Below are positions 26,308 to 36,300 of a stretch of 64,000 bases of DNA, in pieces; the stretch's first letter is position 1, and each line of letters begins with the position of its first letter. Under the pieces are notes generated by a model. That model saw nothing but the letters and a program-made list of their open reading frames with translations. It made no database searches and was not told where the DNA came from. The translations under genes and the position numbers were made by a program. This DNA comes from Colius striatus (taxonomy: Eukaryota > Chordata > Aves > Coliiformes > Coliidae), in contig NC_084768.1 in NCBI RefSeq assembly GCF_028858725.1, positions 31,092,664 to 31,156,663 on the forward strand, in the 5' to 3' direction.

Positions 26308-27703
26308 AGGATCAGCTTAGTTTCACACCTCCCCTAGCACAAAGAATAGAACAGGGTAAAGCTGAATGTGGCTAATGAAGCCAGAGAGTCACTTTTACAC
26401 AGAATAAAAGACACCAGTCAAAAAAAAGAGAAAATAATAAGAAAGATTAAGTCAATAATCTTAGCTTATTAAGTGCCCTCAAATCAACACATTTAACTTA
26501 GTTTTGCCTTTGAGGACATCAGTATTACTGTGTCAATCTTAAGGAAATTTACAAGGTCACCCACAGAATTGTAATTCAGGAAATAAAACCAGAGACAGCC
26601 ATCAAGCACCACCTGTCTTGTGCACTGAACTAGGCAAGGCTCCCCTTTGGAAAAGAGAAAGTGTAATTACACCATTATTCATTGTATCATATTACACACA
26701 CTCAAGGAAGCCTAATGGTAGCTAAACGAGCTACTTCAATTCTGTCATTTGTTAACTTCCAAAGGCTTATTTATAGAAGCTTAACCTTAACTCTCCCTAT
26801 CAAGTTTCACAATACCAGCTTTTAAATTTGCATTTTAAATCTGCCTCGTGTAAAATTACATGATAAGTAACACACCTATACACAAAACTCTGAAGATCAA
26901 CTGAAAACTGGTATCACCTTAACTGTTTTCAAAAGCTATTACATAGAATTTTACCCTCTTACACTACACTGCTGTTTACACTAATATCTCAAGGCACTTC
27001 ATCTGATATTTAAGAGACAATCTATGAAAGTGTCTAGAAGAAAAGGAACAATGCTACAGCCTGTATCAATTGTGACATATGCTAAAGATCAATAAACTAA
27101 ACCTTCATTGACTCATACATGTTGAAGAAGCTTAGTACAAGCACTGTAACTCCCAAGAATAAACATTTACACACAACATTAGAAATATCTAACAAAATGT
27201 CTGTGACAGCATCTCACAGTACTCCTGCCAGCACATGCCAGGTATCTGAAAGCAGCCCGTGTGCTCTACAGAAATTACTCTACCTAGGCCACAATTTAAA
27301 GTCATCTTTCCAAGTCAAAGTGTTCCATTTCTAGAAATCCACCATGTTTGTACACAGATCTGCAAGGCACATTTACCACCCAACTCCCCAGGGAGTGATG
27401 TGGTATAAAACAACAAATGGTACTCAAAATTCAAGGCACAAAATGCAAAGAGGCAAAAATCTGAGGAAATTTAGAACCCAGCTCAGCACCTTGGTATATG
27501 GCACATAAACACTTCTCCTCCATGCTGAACAAAGTTCACATACAAATTGTGGCCTGAAAGGGGTTTTTTGCAGTCCTTGAGAAGTCCCAACATGATTTTT
27601 GGTGGCATGAAGGAAGTAAAGGATAGCAGGTGGTATAAATTCATGACAGATCATCATGCAGTAGCAGATACAGCAAAACCGTTCTTTAAATTACATTCTG
27701 TAC

Positions 27704-27742
27704 TCATTTTCATGGAGGAAAATCCTTCCTCCATGAAAATGA
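27704..27742. repeat. Perfect inverted repeat, 17-bp arms, 5-nt loop
   Basis: Arms 27704-27720 (TCATTTTCATGGAGGAA) and 27726-27742 are exact reverse complements, separated by aatcc. Pairing stops at the next base on each side. RNA from either strand would form the same strong hairpin. Confidence 0.95.
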
Positions 27743-28974
27743 CAAAAGTGTTAGTTTTAAGGAAGTCACAATCAATATTTTTTACTCCCTCTCTGAAGCA
27801 GGAACCTAAGGAAACAGTCCCTGCTCAGAAAGACACCACACATCTCCTTTTACAAAGCCAGACTTAGAGTAACTGTTCTAGCACAAGACACCTCAGCAGT
27901 CCTGTCAAAATCACCACATCAGCGCTAGTATCCTACTCAAGTTATCATCTGTCATCAGGCAAAACTTATTAAGAGCATGTAACAACAGATAGGGAGCGCA
28001 CAGAGGGAGAAGGATACTAAGTTTCATAATAAGCATTGCAGCAGAAACCTCCAGCAGCAGCACGCACAGAAATGAAACAGAGCAAAGTCGGAGTTTGACC
28101 AGTGGCTTTTTGCCAGACAGCAAAACAATCTCTCTGGATCAGTGTTTCTCAGTCGCTGATCAGGGAGCAATGGTTGGCTGCGAGACCTCTGAACCAGCTC
28201 ATGGAACAGCTGTAAAGAAGGCTAGCTTGTGTTTTGGGTGGGAGGGAGGCAGGAGGGAATTCTTTCCTTGTTTTTATGTTCTCAATAAATGACTCTCACA
28301 TGTAAGCAAGAAAGCAGTCAACCAAAACAAAAATCAGAGAGATAACTGAGCAATCAAACCTCAGCCTCATTTACATCTTGTTGCCAACTAACCCCTCCTA
28401 TGACATTACCACACAGTACAATCCACAGATTGTATTCAATGAGGTCAGATGTCTCTTGGACTCAAGAAGGCTGAGAGACATCCTTCTAGATGAGAGATAA
28501 CTGGCAGAGAGTAACATGAAAGATAAATGGAAGGTGAGGATTTCTGAAGGACAAAAGTAAGATGGTGAGATAACCAGCATATATGACTACAGAAAGAAAT
28601 CAAAATCCACCAGAGAAAAAAATCCTTTGTCCTGGATATTTTTAAATGTATGTAAAGACTCAGGCAACGAAAGCCTCAGCACACAAACTCTTTTATTTTG
28701 ACAATTAGAAATCATAAACAAACACAGAACATTCTAAGGACTGAAATCTCTAATACTAGACTTACAGAGTGTGAACCTGCTTTTGTACCCAGTAATAAAA
28801 GTAAAGCCATAAAGAGCATTAGGTAATCACAAATTCAAACCCTTAAGCATACTAAAAGCTCCAGCGTTTGATTGGGCTTAATCACATGCCACTAATGCTA
28901 CTAAATCAGAACCACCTCAGTACTACTGCAACTATCTGACAGTCATTTTAGGTAGCCCAGAAGCAGTCACTTAC

Positions 28975-29089
28975 TTGAATCCTCCCATCTGAGAAGGTGC
29001 AACTTCCAAGCAGAATAGTACAGAAATCCCAGTACCAGAAAGAGGCAGAGGGCTAGCAGCAGGTTACGCACAAACACCAACACTCCCAT
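28975..29089 (-). CDS. ST3GAL3: ST3GAL3 first coding exon (signal anchor of sialyltransferase)
   Basis: ST3GAL3 is a type II Golgi enzyme that transfers sialic acid in alpha-2,3 linkage to galactose of Gal-beta-1,3/1,4-GlcNAc glycans. This exon encodes MGVLVFVRNLLLALCLFLVL, then GFLYYSAWKLHLLRWEDS: a short cytosolic tail, one membrane span (about residues 10-27) and the start of the lumenal stem, nearly identical to the mammalian N-terminus as I know it. The donor is TCAA|GTAAG, leaving one base of a codon that would be Asn (AAY) or Ser (AGY). The stem is one residue shorter than human (WEDS against WEEDS). The catalytic domain with its sialyl motifs lies beyond the left edge. The exon is too short to appear as a long frame and was recognised by its sequence. 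Confidence 0.96.
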
Positions 29090-29119
29090 CTTCACATTAA
29101 ATCTGCTCTTCTACACGAC
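29090..29119 (-). other. ST3GAL3: ST3GAL3 5' UTR part of exon 2
   Basis: An acceptor reading TTTCTTTCTCAG on the minus strand ends at 29120, so 30 nt of leader precede the ATG at 29089. The -3 base of the start codon is A and +4 is G, a strong Kozak context. An upstream ATG-TGA pair sits inside this leader (see findings). Confidence 0.8.
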
Positions 29120-29894
29120 CTGAGAAAGAAAGACAGGTTGAGGTTGGAGCCACCTTCTCCAACAGTCATCCTTCCGCATCACAGAACCCCACACCCACGG
29201 CAACGCACCGATCCAAAGCCGTGCTCTCCACACATGAAACGCACCAGTTCCCCAAACCGCACCACTGAAACGAACTACCACGCTAAGCGGCAACCTCTTG
29301 CGGGTTTTTCTTGGCACAAGGGTAAACGCCATTCCAGAGAGGCAGGAGGGCACCGCAACGCTGTGAGAGGGCTGCAGCCCAGTTCCCCGTTTGCACTTAC
29401 GTCCCAGCCCACTTCAAATAATGAGTGTCTGAGCTGCCACGGCCGGCGAGGCCTGGTGAGCTCCGCCGTCCTCCCCAGATGCGCCACGCAGCAAACCCCC
29501 AGAGCACGGGGTGTCCCGCGGACTGCGGGGCCCGCGGAGCCCGGCGGCTGGCTGCGGGGCGGCGCGGGTCCCGGCTGGAGCCCGGCAGCGGCCCCGGGCA
29601 CGCCGCGGCGAGGACCCGAAGCGGGCACGGCGCCGGGAGAAGCAGGGTGCGCCCCGGCTCGAGCGAGAGGGCAGCTCGCCGCCGGGTGACAGCTGCCAGC
29701 GGCCGGACGGAATCTGAGTCAGAGCAGGCAAGGAGCAGCGGCCACCGCCGGGCTGCCGGCAGGGCGCGGACCGGCCACTCCGCCGCCCGGCCCCCGCCTC
29801 GCCGGGCTCCGCTACCCGCCTCGCGCCCCCCCCACGCCGAACCCCCCGCGGACCGAGACCGGGCCCGTCCGCTCCCCCTCTCGCCTCTCCTCAC

Positions 29895-30190
29895 CCGGCC
29901 GCCGCCGGCCCTGGGCGCTCGGCCGCCGGCTGCGGCCCCGGGGCGCGGGGCTGCGGGCGCCGCCATGCCGGGCGCGGCGGAGCGCAGCGGGACCGGCCGC
30001 CGCGGCGCTGAGGGGCGCAGCGGCCGCCAATGGGGCGCCGGGGCGGGGCGCCAGGCCGCGGGGCCGCCCGCGTAGCGGCCGCCGCCGGCCAATGGCGAGG
30101 CGCGGGGGGCCGCGGCCGCAGCCAATGGCGAGCGGGCGGGCGGGCGGCAGGGGTCGCCGCCGGCGGAGGGGCGCTGCGGCAGGGCGGCTG
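29895..30190 (-). other. ST3GAL3: Inferred ST3GAL3 non-coding exon 1
   Basis: ST3GAL3 starts with an untranslated exon in mammals. Here the best donor inside the CpG island is GGCCGG|GTGAGGAG with its last exon base at 29895; it would leave a 775-bp intron before exon 2. An alternative is GGGAC|GTAAGT with its last exon base at 29401, whose intronic side is perfect but whose -1 base is C. The transcription start cannot be read; the upstream limit given is only the approximate position of the NRF-1 site. Confidence 0.4.
30027..30126 (+). promoter_or_regulatory. Three CCAAT boxes (NF-Y type)
   Basis: CCAAT pentamers at 30027-30031, 30089-30093 and 30122-30126, all on the plus strand and each within a CCAATGG context, the form preferred by NF-Y. 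Centre spacing is 62 and 33 bp, near multiples of a DNA turn, as is common in multi-CCAAT promoters. Confidence 0.65.
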
Positions 30191-30202
30191 TGCGCATGCG
30201 CC
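30191..30202. promoter_or_regulatory. NRF-1 binding site
   Basis: TGCGCATGCGCC matches the NRF-1 consensus YGCGCAYGCGCR except at the final base and contains the perfect palindrome GCGCATGCGC at 30192-30201. Such sites are typical of CpG-island core promoters. Confidence 0.75.
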
Positions 30203-31724
30203 GGGACCCCGCCGCTCCCGGTCCAGCACCGCGGCGCTGGCGGCGGCCGCTCCGCGCTCCCACGGCACTGCCTGCCGTTGATGCCGTTACAAAGCGCTGC
30301 CCCGCTTCCAGGTCCCCCAGCAGCCTCTCCGAATCGCTGCAGTGGCTTCAAGCGTTGTGCCACACCATTCCTCCCTCCAGGCATCGCACCGAAGGGCCCA
30401 TCCCACCGCTGTCAACGCTCCGCGCTGCGCTGCGCCGCGCCTTCCTCCGGCTGAGACCCCTCCACGCCTTGCCATCGCTGCAGCCACAGCACTGCAGCAC
30501 ACCTCCCTGCCGCCCCGCTGCTGCACCCCAACACGTTAGCTGGCGTCTCGGCACGGCACTGCGCTGCACTGCGCCTCCGTTCAGTCGCTGCGCTGCCCAG
30601 TCTCCCAGCGCCAGTCAGAACAACTTGTAACCGTTGTAACCTCTAGAGCCCGGGCACAGAGCAGCCCAGCCCTTTGCTTCCACTCACCGCACCACGCTGC
30701 ACCAGCCGTGCTGCACAGGCCAGTGTAGCACCCAGGCACTGCCCTGGGCCGCTGTCCTCCCGCTGTCCAACTCCCAGATCCTCCCACCACTGCGTACCCA
30801 ACATGGTCCAGCCTGCTCCCACACAGCACTGTGCCACCTCCCTGGGCTTCCCAGTGCTCCACCACTGCACCAGGCTGCACAACCACACCAGCTGCCCTCC
30901 CATGGCACAGCCCACACAGCCAGGGCCACGCCGCTGGCACCACTTCCACTGAGCTCCTGGACCATTACAGTCTCGACCTTGGTGCACCACAGTAGTGGGG
31001 ACAGCCCACACCTTGCCCTTCTCACAGCATTGCCCTCCTTGCTGGATACCCTTAGTGCTCATCAGGCACAGACCAAGTGAGAGAGACAAGGGTAAGGCAG
31101 CATAAGGAGGGAATGATGATAAGGGAAAATATTAGCACAAGAAAAAGTCATTTGAAAGGAAAGAGACTGTAAGGAATAAAGCCGGAACTTCAGCAGCCCA
31201 ATGATGTCCTGTTTCCACCCTCCATGAATCACTGATAACACAAAAGAAAACAAAGAGACATGTAAAGGAAACTAAGTGTGTCACTGGCATGGTTCCCACA
31301 GCGAGTGAGCCCAGCTGCCAATGCTGACCAGTGCCTCGGATGGCACAGGGCTGGCTAAGCACTGCCCGAGCCCTTGGCAAGAGGCAAAGCACATACAGGT
31401 TGCAGGGAGCGCTGCTGGGGGCTCGTGCAGCCCTACTTTTGCAGCCAGGAGCCCCACTCTGTGTTCAGCACAAGTGAAGTCAGTGCAAGCTGGCTGCAAG
31501 TGTGGCACCCACGCAGCCAGGCTGGCAGAGCTGCCACGCTCTTCTGTGGAGATACGAGGGAGACACATGCTGCACTAACATCCCATTAGGTTCTCCGGAT
31601 GTCAACAACAAGTTTTAGATGCAGCACAGGAGATGGACTTATGGTAACAACAACATCCCCCTAAGGAGACGTGTGGAGAGGACCCACAACCACATCCACA
31701 CAGCTCTGTCCCTCTGCATGTCAG

Positions 31725-31735
31725 CCCCCCCCCCC
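31725..31735 (+). repeat. C11 homopolymer
   Basis: Eleven consecutive cytosines inside a C-rich pyrimidine stretch. Length may be a sequencing or assembly uncertainty. Confidence 0.9.
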
Positions 31736-33309
31736 ACTGCCCACACCAACCCCCATCTCCCCAGGGCTGACCCACAGGACGCCAGTCGCTCTCACCCGCA
31801 TGAGGCAGCTGCCTTCCCTCTGGCTTCAGGGTGAGCTGGCAGGCAGGGCCGGGCTGGGCAGCCTCCTCCGCCAGCCCCTGCTCAGCCGCCGGGCTCCTTT
31901 CCTCCAGTAACCCCCCTGACTCCTGTGCCTGGCTGGAGCCTGCTTTTGCTTTACAAACACTTGCTTTATTCCTGCTCCTCGCTTCGCCTTTTCATCCCTC
32001 CAGCCACATAAGCTGGGTCGCTTCCCCTTGCTTCAGCCCTGCTCCGTGCCCCAGCAACACAGAGCTGCCTGTGCCAGCGGCCACTGCCACGCCACATCTG
32101 CTCTGACTGTCCTCAAACCTCACCTGAACCGCCCCAACTCTTCCGCTTGCGCAGTCAGAGTGCAAACCCCGTGGTCTGCCGGCGCAGCGGGTGATCTGAT
32201 TATGATGATGAGATAAGCGAGGACCTACAACCCGAAGCCAGATAGCGACAAGGCTGCAGCTTGCTCCCGAGCACGCATTTGTCACTCGGGGAAACTCTAC
32301 CTCCCATTATCAGGTGTCAGTGTGCTGGAATGAGCCCAGGATGAAGTCACACTTGTTGCCAGTCTGAAAAAAACACTCAGGAGGCAAGTGCTGAGCGTCT
32401 GTGGAAACCAGGTACCAGCTCCCAGCAGCTGTCTAACGCCACGAGATGAATTAAGGCAACGATTAGTGGAGTGATCTGGTTTGAGTAGCAGGACTTTAGT
32501 ACAAACACGCTCCTGCTTAGCTTACACGTTTCATTCGCAGACAGATGTCAAGCTGGATGTTGCTAGGAGATCAACAGCAGGGGGATAATTAAGTCTGATT
32601 AAATCCTATCATATTGCCATGCCACTTTCCAGAATGCTCTGGAGCTTTTCAAAGCCAAACTGACCAAATGGGCAAGGGCTACAGCCCACCCTGCTCAACA
32701 GAGCCACTTGTGGCTGACCTGCCGAGCCCCTGCCTGCCTGTGTGTCTGCAGCGCATTTCCTGCAGCCACAATGGCCACGAGCTGGGAAACAAAAAGGGCT
32801 CTGGTAGAGGGCAAGGCTGGCAGCTGCATTAGTAGGTAATTCAGGATAGTTGGGACTGGTCCCAACTGCGAAGGGTCCGACACCTCCCATGTCCCTGCAT
32901 CAACCCCTCCTGCTGCTTGGGCCACTCATGCCAGAGTAGACATAACCCAGTGCCCTCGGCACACAGCACGCCTGGGGCAAAGCTGGGCAAGGGGCCATGT
33001 GTTGGTCCAGCTGCTCATGTCCTCAGTGGGGCTGAGGCACATCAGAGTGACCATCAGCAAAGCTTCTTCCTTCCCTTCCCCTGGAAGGAGCCTACCCAGG
33101 GCATACCAAACTTGCTCTGCAAACGCACCTCACGCATGGTGCTGAGCACCACAGGGCGTTCCTGCTGAAACGATGCCTGTTTGCTTCTTCCTTTCATGGC
33201 AGCTGAGCCACACATTATATGGGGTGACACATAAAGGTAAATAACAGCTACGGGTTCTTTTCCCATCGGTAAATAAAGTTATGCTGCAACTATTTGCATG
33301 GGTTGCCAA

Positions 33310-33325
33310 ACACACACACACACAC
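33310..33325 (+). repeat. (AC)8 microsatellite
   Basis: Eight AC units followed by an imperfect agagacacac tail; potentially length-variable. Confidence 0.9.
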
Positions 33326-36300
33326 AGAGACACACGTCAGCTTCCGGGCTCCCTCTGCAGTGAGGCTGCCAATCTCATTTTGACTCTCTACCCTATAAAA
33401 ACTCTCATTCTAATGCTCACACTGTAATCCTTGCCCCCAAATTACATGTCATCAAATCAGACCTGACACTAATTAATGTAGCATTTTATTATTAATTAAA
33501 TGCAACTAAATGCCACAGCAAAGATCTCTTTCCAGTAATGGCTAGATAGAGATTACCTCTGCTGATGCACAGGCTTAGGAAATGCAATCTGTGCTGCAGC
33601 ACGCTTGTATTTTGGTTTTATCTCTCTGGCCAAACTTGTTTCGTCTCACACACTCATTACATACCATTCTTAAATGTGATCAGTCTGTGGAGAGCACTTT
33701 ACATCTCTGGTGCTCTGGCTACTCCAAGAACAGAAATGTTCAACACCATTGTCAGCAGCCTCACACAAAACAAGCTAAAACAAGCTGAACCTGGCTGAAA
33801 AGTTCTGCTGCCCTCCAGATATTTTCGACAGCAAAGAGCCACACTTACCACTGTGGGCACAGGTAAGCACCTGGAGCCTGCCTGAACAGCTCCCCCAGCA
33901 CCTTGCCCAGCCTGAGCAGGTTTCCCAGGGTCTTCCTCAGATGGAACCATACAAGGGCCCTGCCTGAGGCACGGTGCTGGCCAGCACACCACTCAGTGGC
34001 TCATCTCCTTGGCTTGTGAGTATTTCCCAAGAAAAGAGGTAGGCTTGATGTGAAGAGAAGCATTGGAGACTCCCACCTTTCTGGGTCTGTTTCAGGAGTC
34101 CCTCACCCCCATGTTCAGAAGAGCATCCCACATCCCTACGCTTGGCTTCAGCTTGCAGACGTACCATTTTGTTCTGCCTTCTGCTCGATTAAAGAGCCTT
34201 TCAGAGCCTGGCATTTTCTCTTTGTGACACGACACATATGCTGCAAGCAAACCCCCTCTCATCCATCTTTCTGATAAGCTAAATATACTGAGTTGCTTAA
34301 TTCTCTTACTGTCAGGCTTCTCCTCCCACCCTCAAGCCATTTGTGCTCTGTGCAGGCTGCCTGGTTTTTCTGAATCTCTTTCAAGATGTATAATCCCACA
34401 ATGAGCCTCTCTAATGCTTAGACACAGGGATTAAATCTGCCTTTTCCTATTTTCTGTCTCAAAGGGCTGTGTTGGTCCTTTCTGGCAGAGTAGCAGACTA
34501 AGCATTCAGGCAGGATTATCCCAAACCTTTCCCAGCCCCACTGCTGGCAGGTTAGAGCCGCCTGGGCTGGCCAGCGTGGGTCTCAGCTGCACACCCAGGA
34601 GCGTGACCGTGGAGCTGGGTGGTGGGACACTTCCACATCTCCCTTGCTCACTCCCTGCCCTGGGATGTCACAGCTGCCTCTCCAGCAGCAGCACATAGCT
34701 GTCTGCAAAGGTGGGCTCGCACCCACAGTGAGCATGAGGCAGGGTGCCATGCCTGCAGGCCCTCAGGGGCTGAGAGACTGTCTGCAGGCAGAGGCTGGTG
34801 GGATTTCCCTCCAGCTGGGGGTTGTTTAACCCAGGCAGAAAGCACCTCCTCTTCCCAGCACACTGCTGCAGTTGTACACGGCTCATCCAGGACCAGACAC
34901 AAACCTCAGTGCAGAGCAGAGTGGTGCCAGGTTTGGGGGCCTTAGGGAGCTGAGTCTGGCAGGCAGCTACAAGGTTTGCTGAGCCTCAGTGAGCTCTCCA
35001 GGAGCCAACGTCCCACCTCTCAGTAGATTACTGTGCTGTGAAACAGAGGAGGGCACAGAACCCTGCTGGTATCCAGGCTGATGTGAGTGTGATGTCAGGG
35101 AAATATTTCACAATGCATCTTAACATTTTACCCAGGCTGCTCTCAGTGTCAGCAGTCACAGAGGAATCTGGTGCACTGCCTGGTTCCTGGACTGCATGCC
35201 CTAAAACAGCCTCTCAATAAACTGCATGGAGTTTCCACCTTTAATGCCACCCCTAAAGGTAACCAGCTCAAACAGTCTTTGCATATCTGCCATTCAAAGG
35301 GTTTCCTTTCTCCCTGGCAGCCCCTCACTGAAGCCTGAGTGAAACGAGATGGTTGGAACTGTGGCTCATCCCAAGTCCTCCAGCCAGTCACTGCCTCATC
35401 CCCCTTCATGCCAGGCTGAGAGAGGCAGGTAGGTACCATCCAGCCACCGCCTCCTCTCAAACCCTCATGGCAGGATTGACCCCCTTTCACGTGCTGGCAC
35501 GGAAGGGAGGGAATTTGGCCCAGCAGTGGCACAAGAAGAGGCTGCAAGCTCCCCAAACCAGCCTCGGTTCATGCCACAGGCCCAGCTAATTCACAAACAA
35601 CATTTCAATGACATAATCGTGAACTCTCCTAAACATTATGTGTTAATTTTTAACAAACACTCAGCTGGTGGGAGACCAGTGTAATTCAGAGAGCCAAAGC
35701 AATGGGCAGAGACCCAGAGTGCCACGGGGGAGGGAGAAGTGCAAGCGAGGGCATCCCCGTGCGGTGTTACACTGCACCGACCTCGCAGGGAAGCTCCCTG
35801 GGCACAAGGAAAGGTCTGGCTGCTGAGAGCAGGAGCAGCTATGGAGCACGCTTTGCCTTCTCCACTGCCATCAACACTGATGGCAGCTTTGAATTAAAAG
35901 TAGGTATTAGAATTAATAAGGCTCACGCTATATTAACAACTACGTGCATTAAGAGCTACATTTTGAGGGCTGTGGGCAAGACAAGGCTTAATGGGAGGAC
36001 ATAACAAACAGGGGTGTACCTGGACCTCCAGCAACCTTCTCCTGGTCCAGTGCCATATTGTGGTGATGGAGCCATATGGCAACAGGCTCATCTTTTCAAC
36101 CTGAACCCCATCTGATGTCCACTGCTCCCTGTTGCCTGGAGCACTGAAGCCTCTGAACCCAAGTAACACACTGGTGACCTTTCCACAACGCAGCAACCAG
36201 CTCTGTTGCTCACACTGATCTCTCCCATAGGTGCCCAAGTGAGATGGTGCCAAACCCCACAGCTCTGCTCCTTCAGCCCTCACTTTGGATTGCTCTGATC

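Larger units (their letters stand above)
1..28974 (-). other. ST3GAL3: ST3GAL3 intron 2 (5' portion)
   Basis: Intronic on the minus strand. I searched for the following ST3GAL3 exons (stem and sialyl motifs) and found none, so the intron continues beyond position 1; the mammalian gene also has very long first introns. Base composition is about 40% GC. Named contents are CR1 copies near 3.8, 5.6-6.5, 9.0, 13.1, 13.7-14.0, 18.05, 18.4-18.96 and 25.5 kb, A-runs at 315-329 and 5805-5821, a small CpG cluster at 16.4 kb, an RFX/AP-1 motif group at 24.3 kb, a hairpin at 27.7 kb and an orphan exon-like frame at 1.6 kb. The remainder is unique sequence in which I see nothing further. Confidence 0.85.
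29415..30290. promoter_or_regulatory. ST3GAL3: CpG island promoter of ST3GAL3
   Basis: About 870 bp of very GC-rich, CpG-dense sequence in a neighbourhood that is otherwise CpG-poor. It contains GC boxes (for example 30040-30049), three CCAAT boxes and an NRF-1 palindrome, and has no TATA box that I can see, the usual make-up of a broadly expressed vertebrate promoter. It lies 0.3-1.2 kb upstream of the first ST3GAL3 coding exon. Long open frames on both strands (up to 288 codons) are a by-product of GC content. Divergent transcription to the plus strand is possible. Confidence 0.9.
30291..36300. other. Intergenic, ST3GAL3-proximal half
   Basis: 30.3-31.0 kb is a degenerate, GC-rich region where ctgcactgc-like words recur. 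From 31.1 to 36.3 kb GC-rich, CpG-poor sequence alternates with AT-rich islands carrying TAAT motifs (32300-32620, 33360-33570, 34270-34440, 35580-35690, 35880-36005). No frame on either strand resembles a known protein. No CR1 or other interspersed repeat is recognisable, which is notable for 6 kb. Confidence 0.6.

Noticed and set aside
29425..30075. 216-codon plus-strand frame with a good Kozak ATG at 29964
   Set aside because: Same compositional artefact; no domain, and it lies inside the ST3GAL3 promoter and probable exon 1.
29397..30263. 288-codon minus-strand frame across the CpG island
   Set aside because: Ala/Arg/Gly/Pro-only composition, open because of GC content, out of frame with the ST3GAL3 start, and several frames are open on both strands at the same place.
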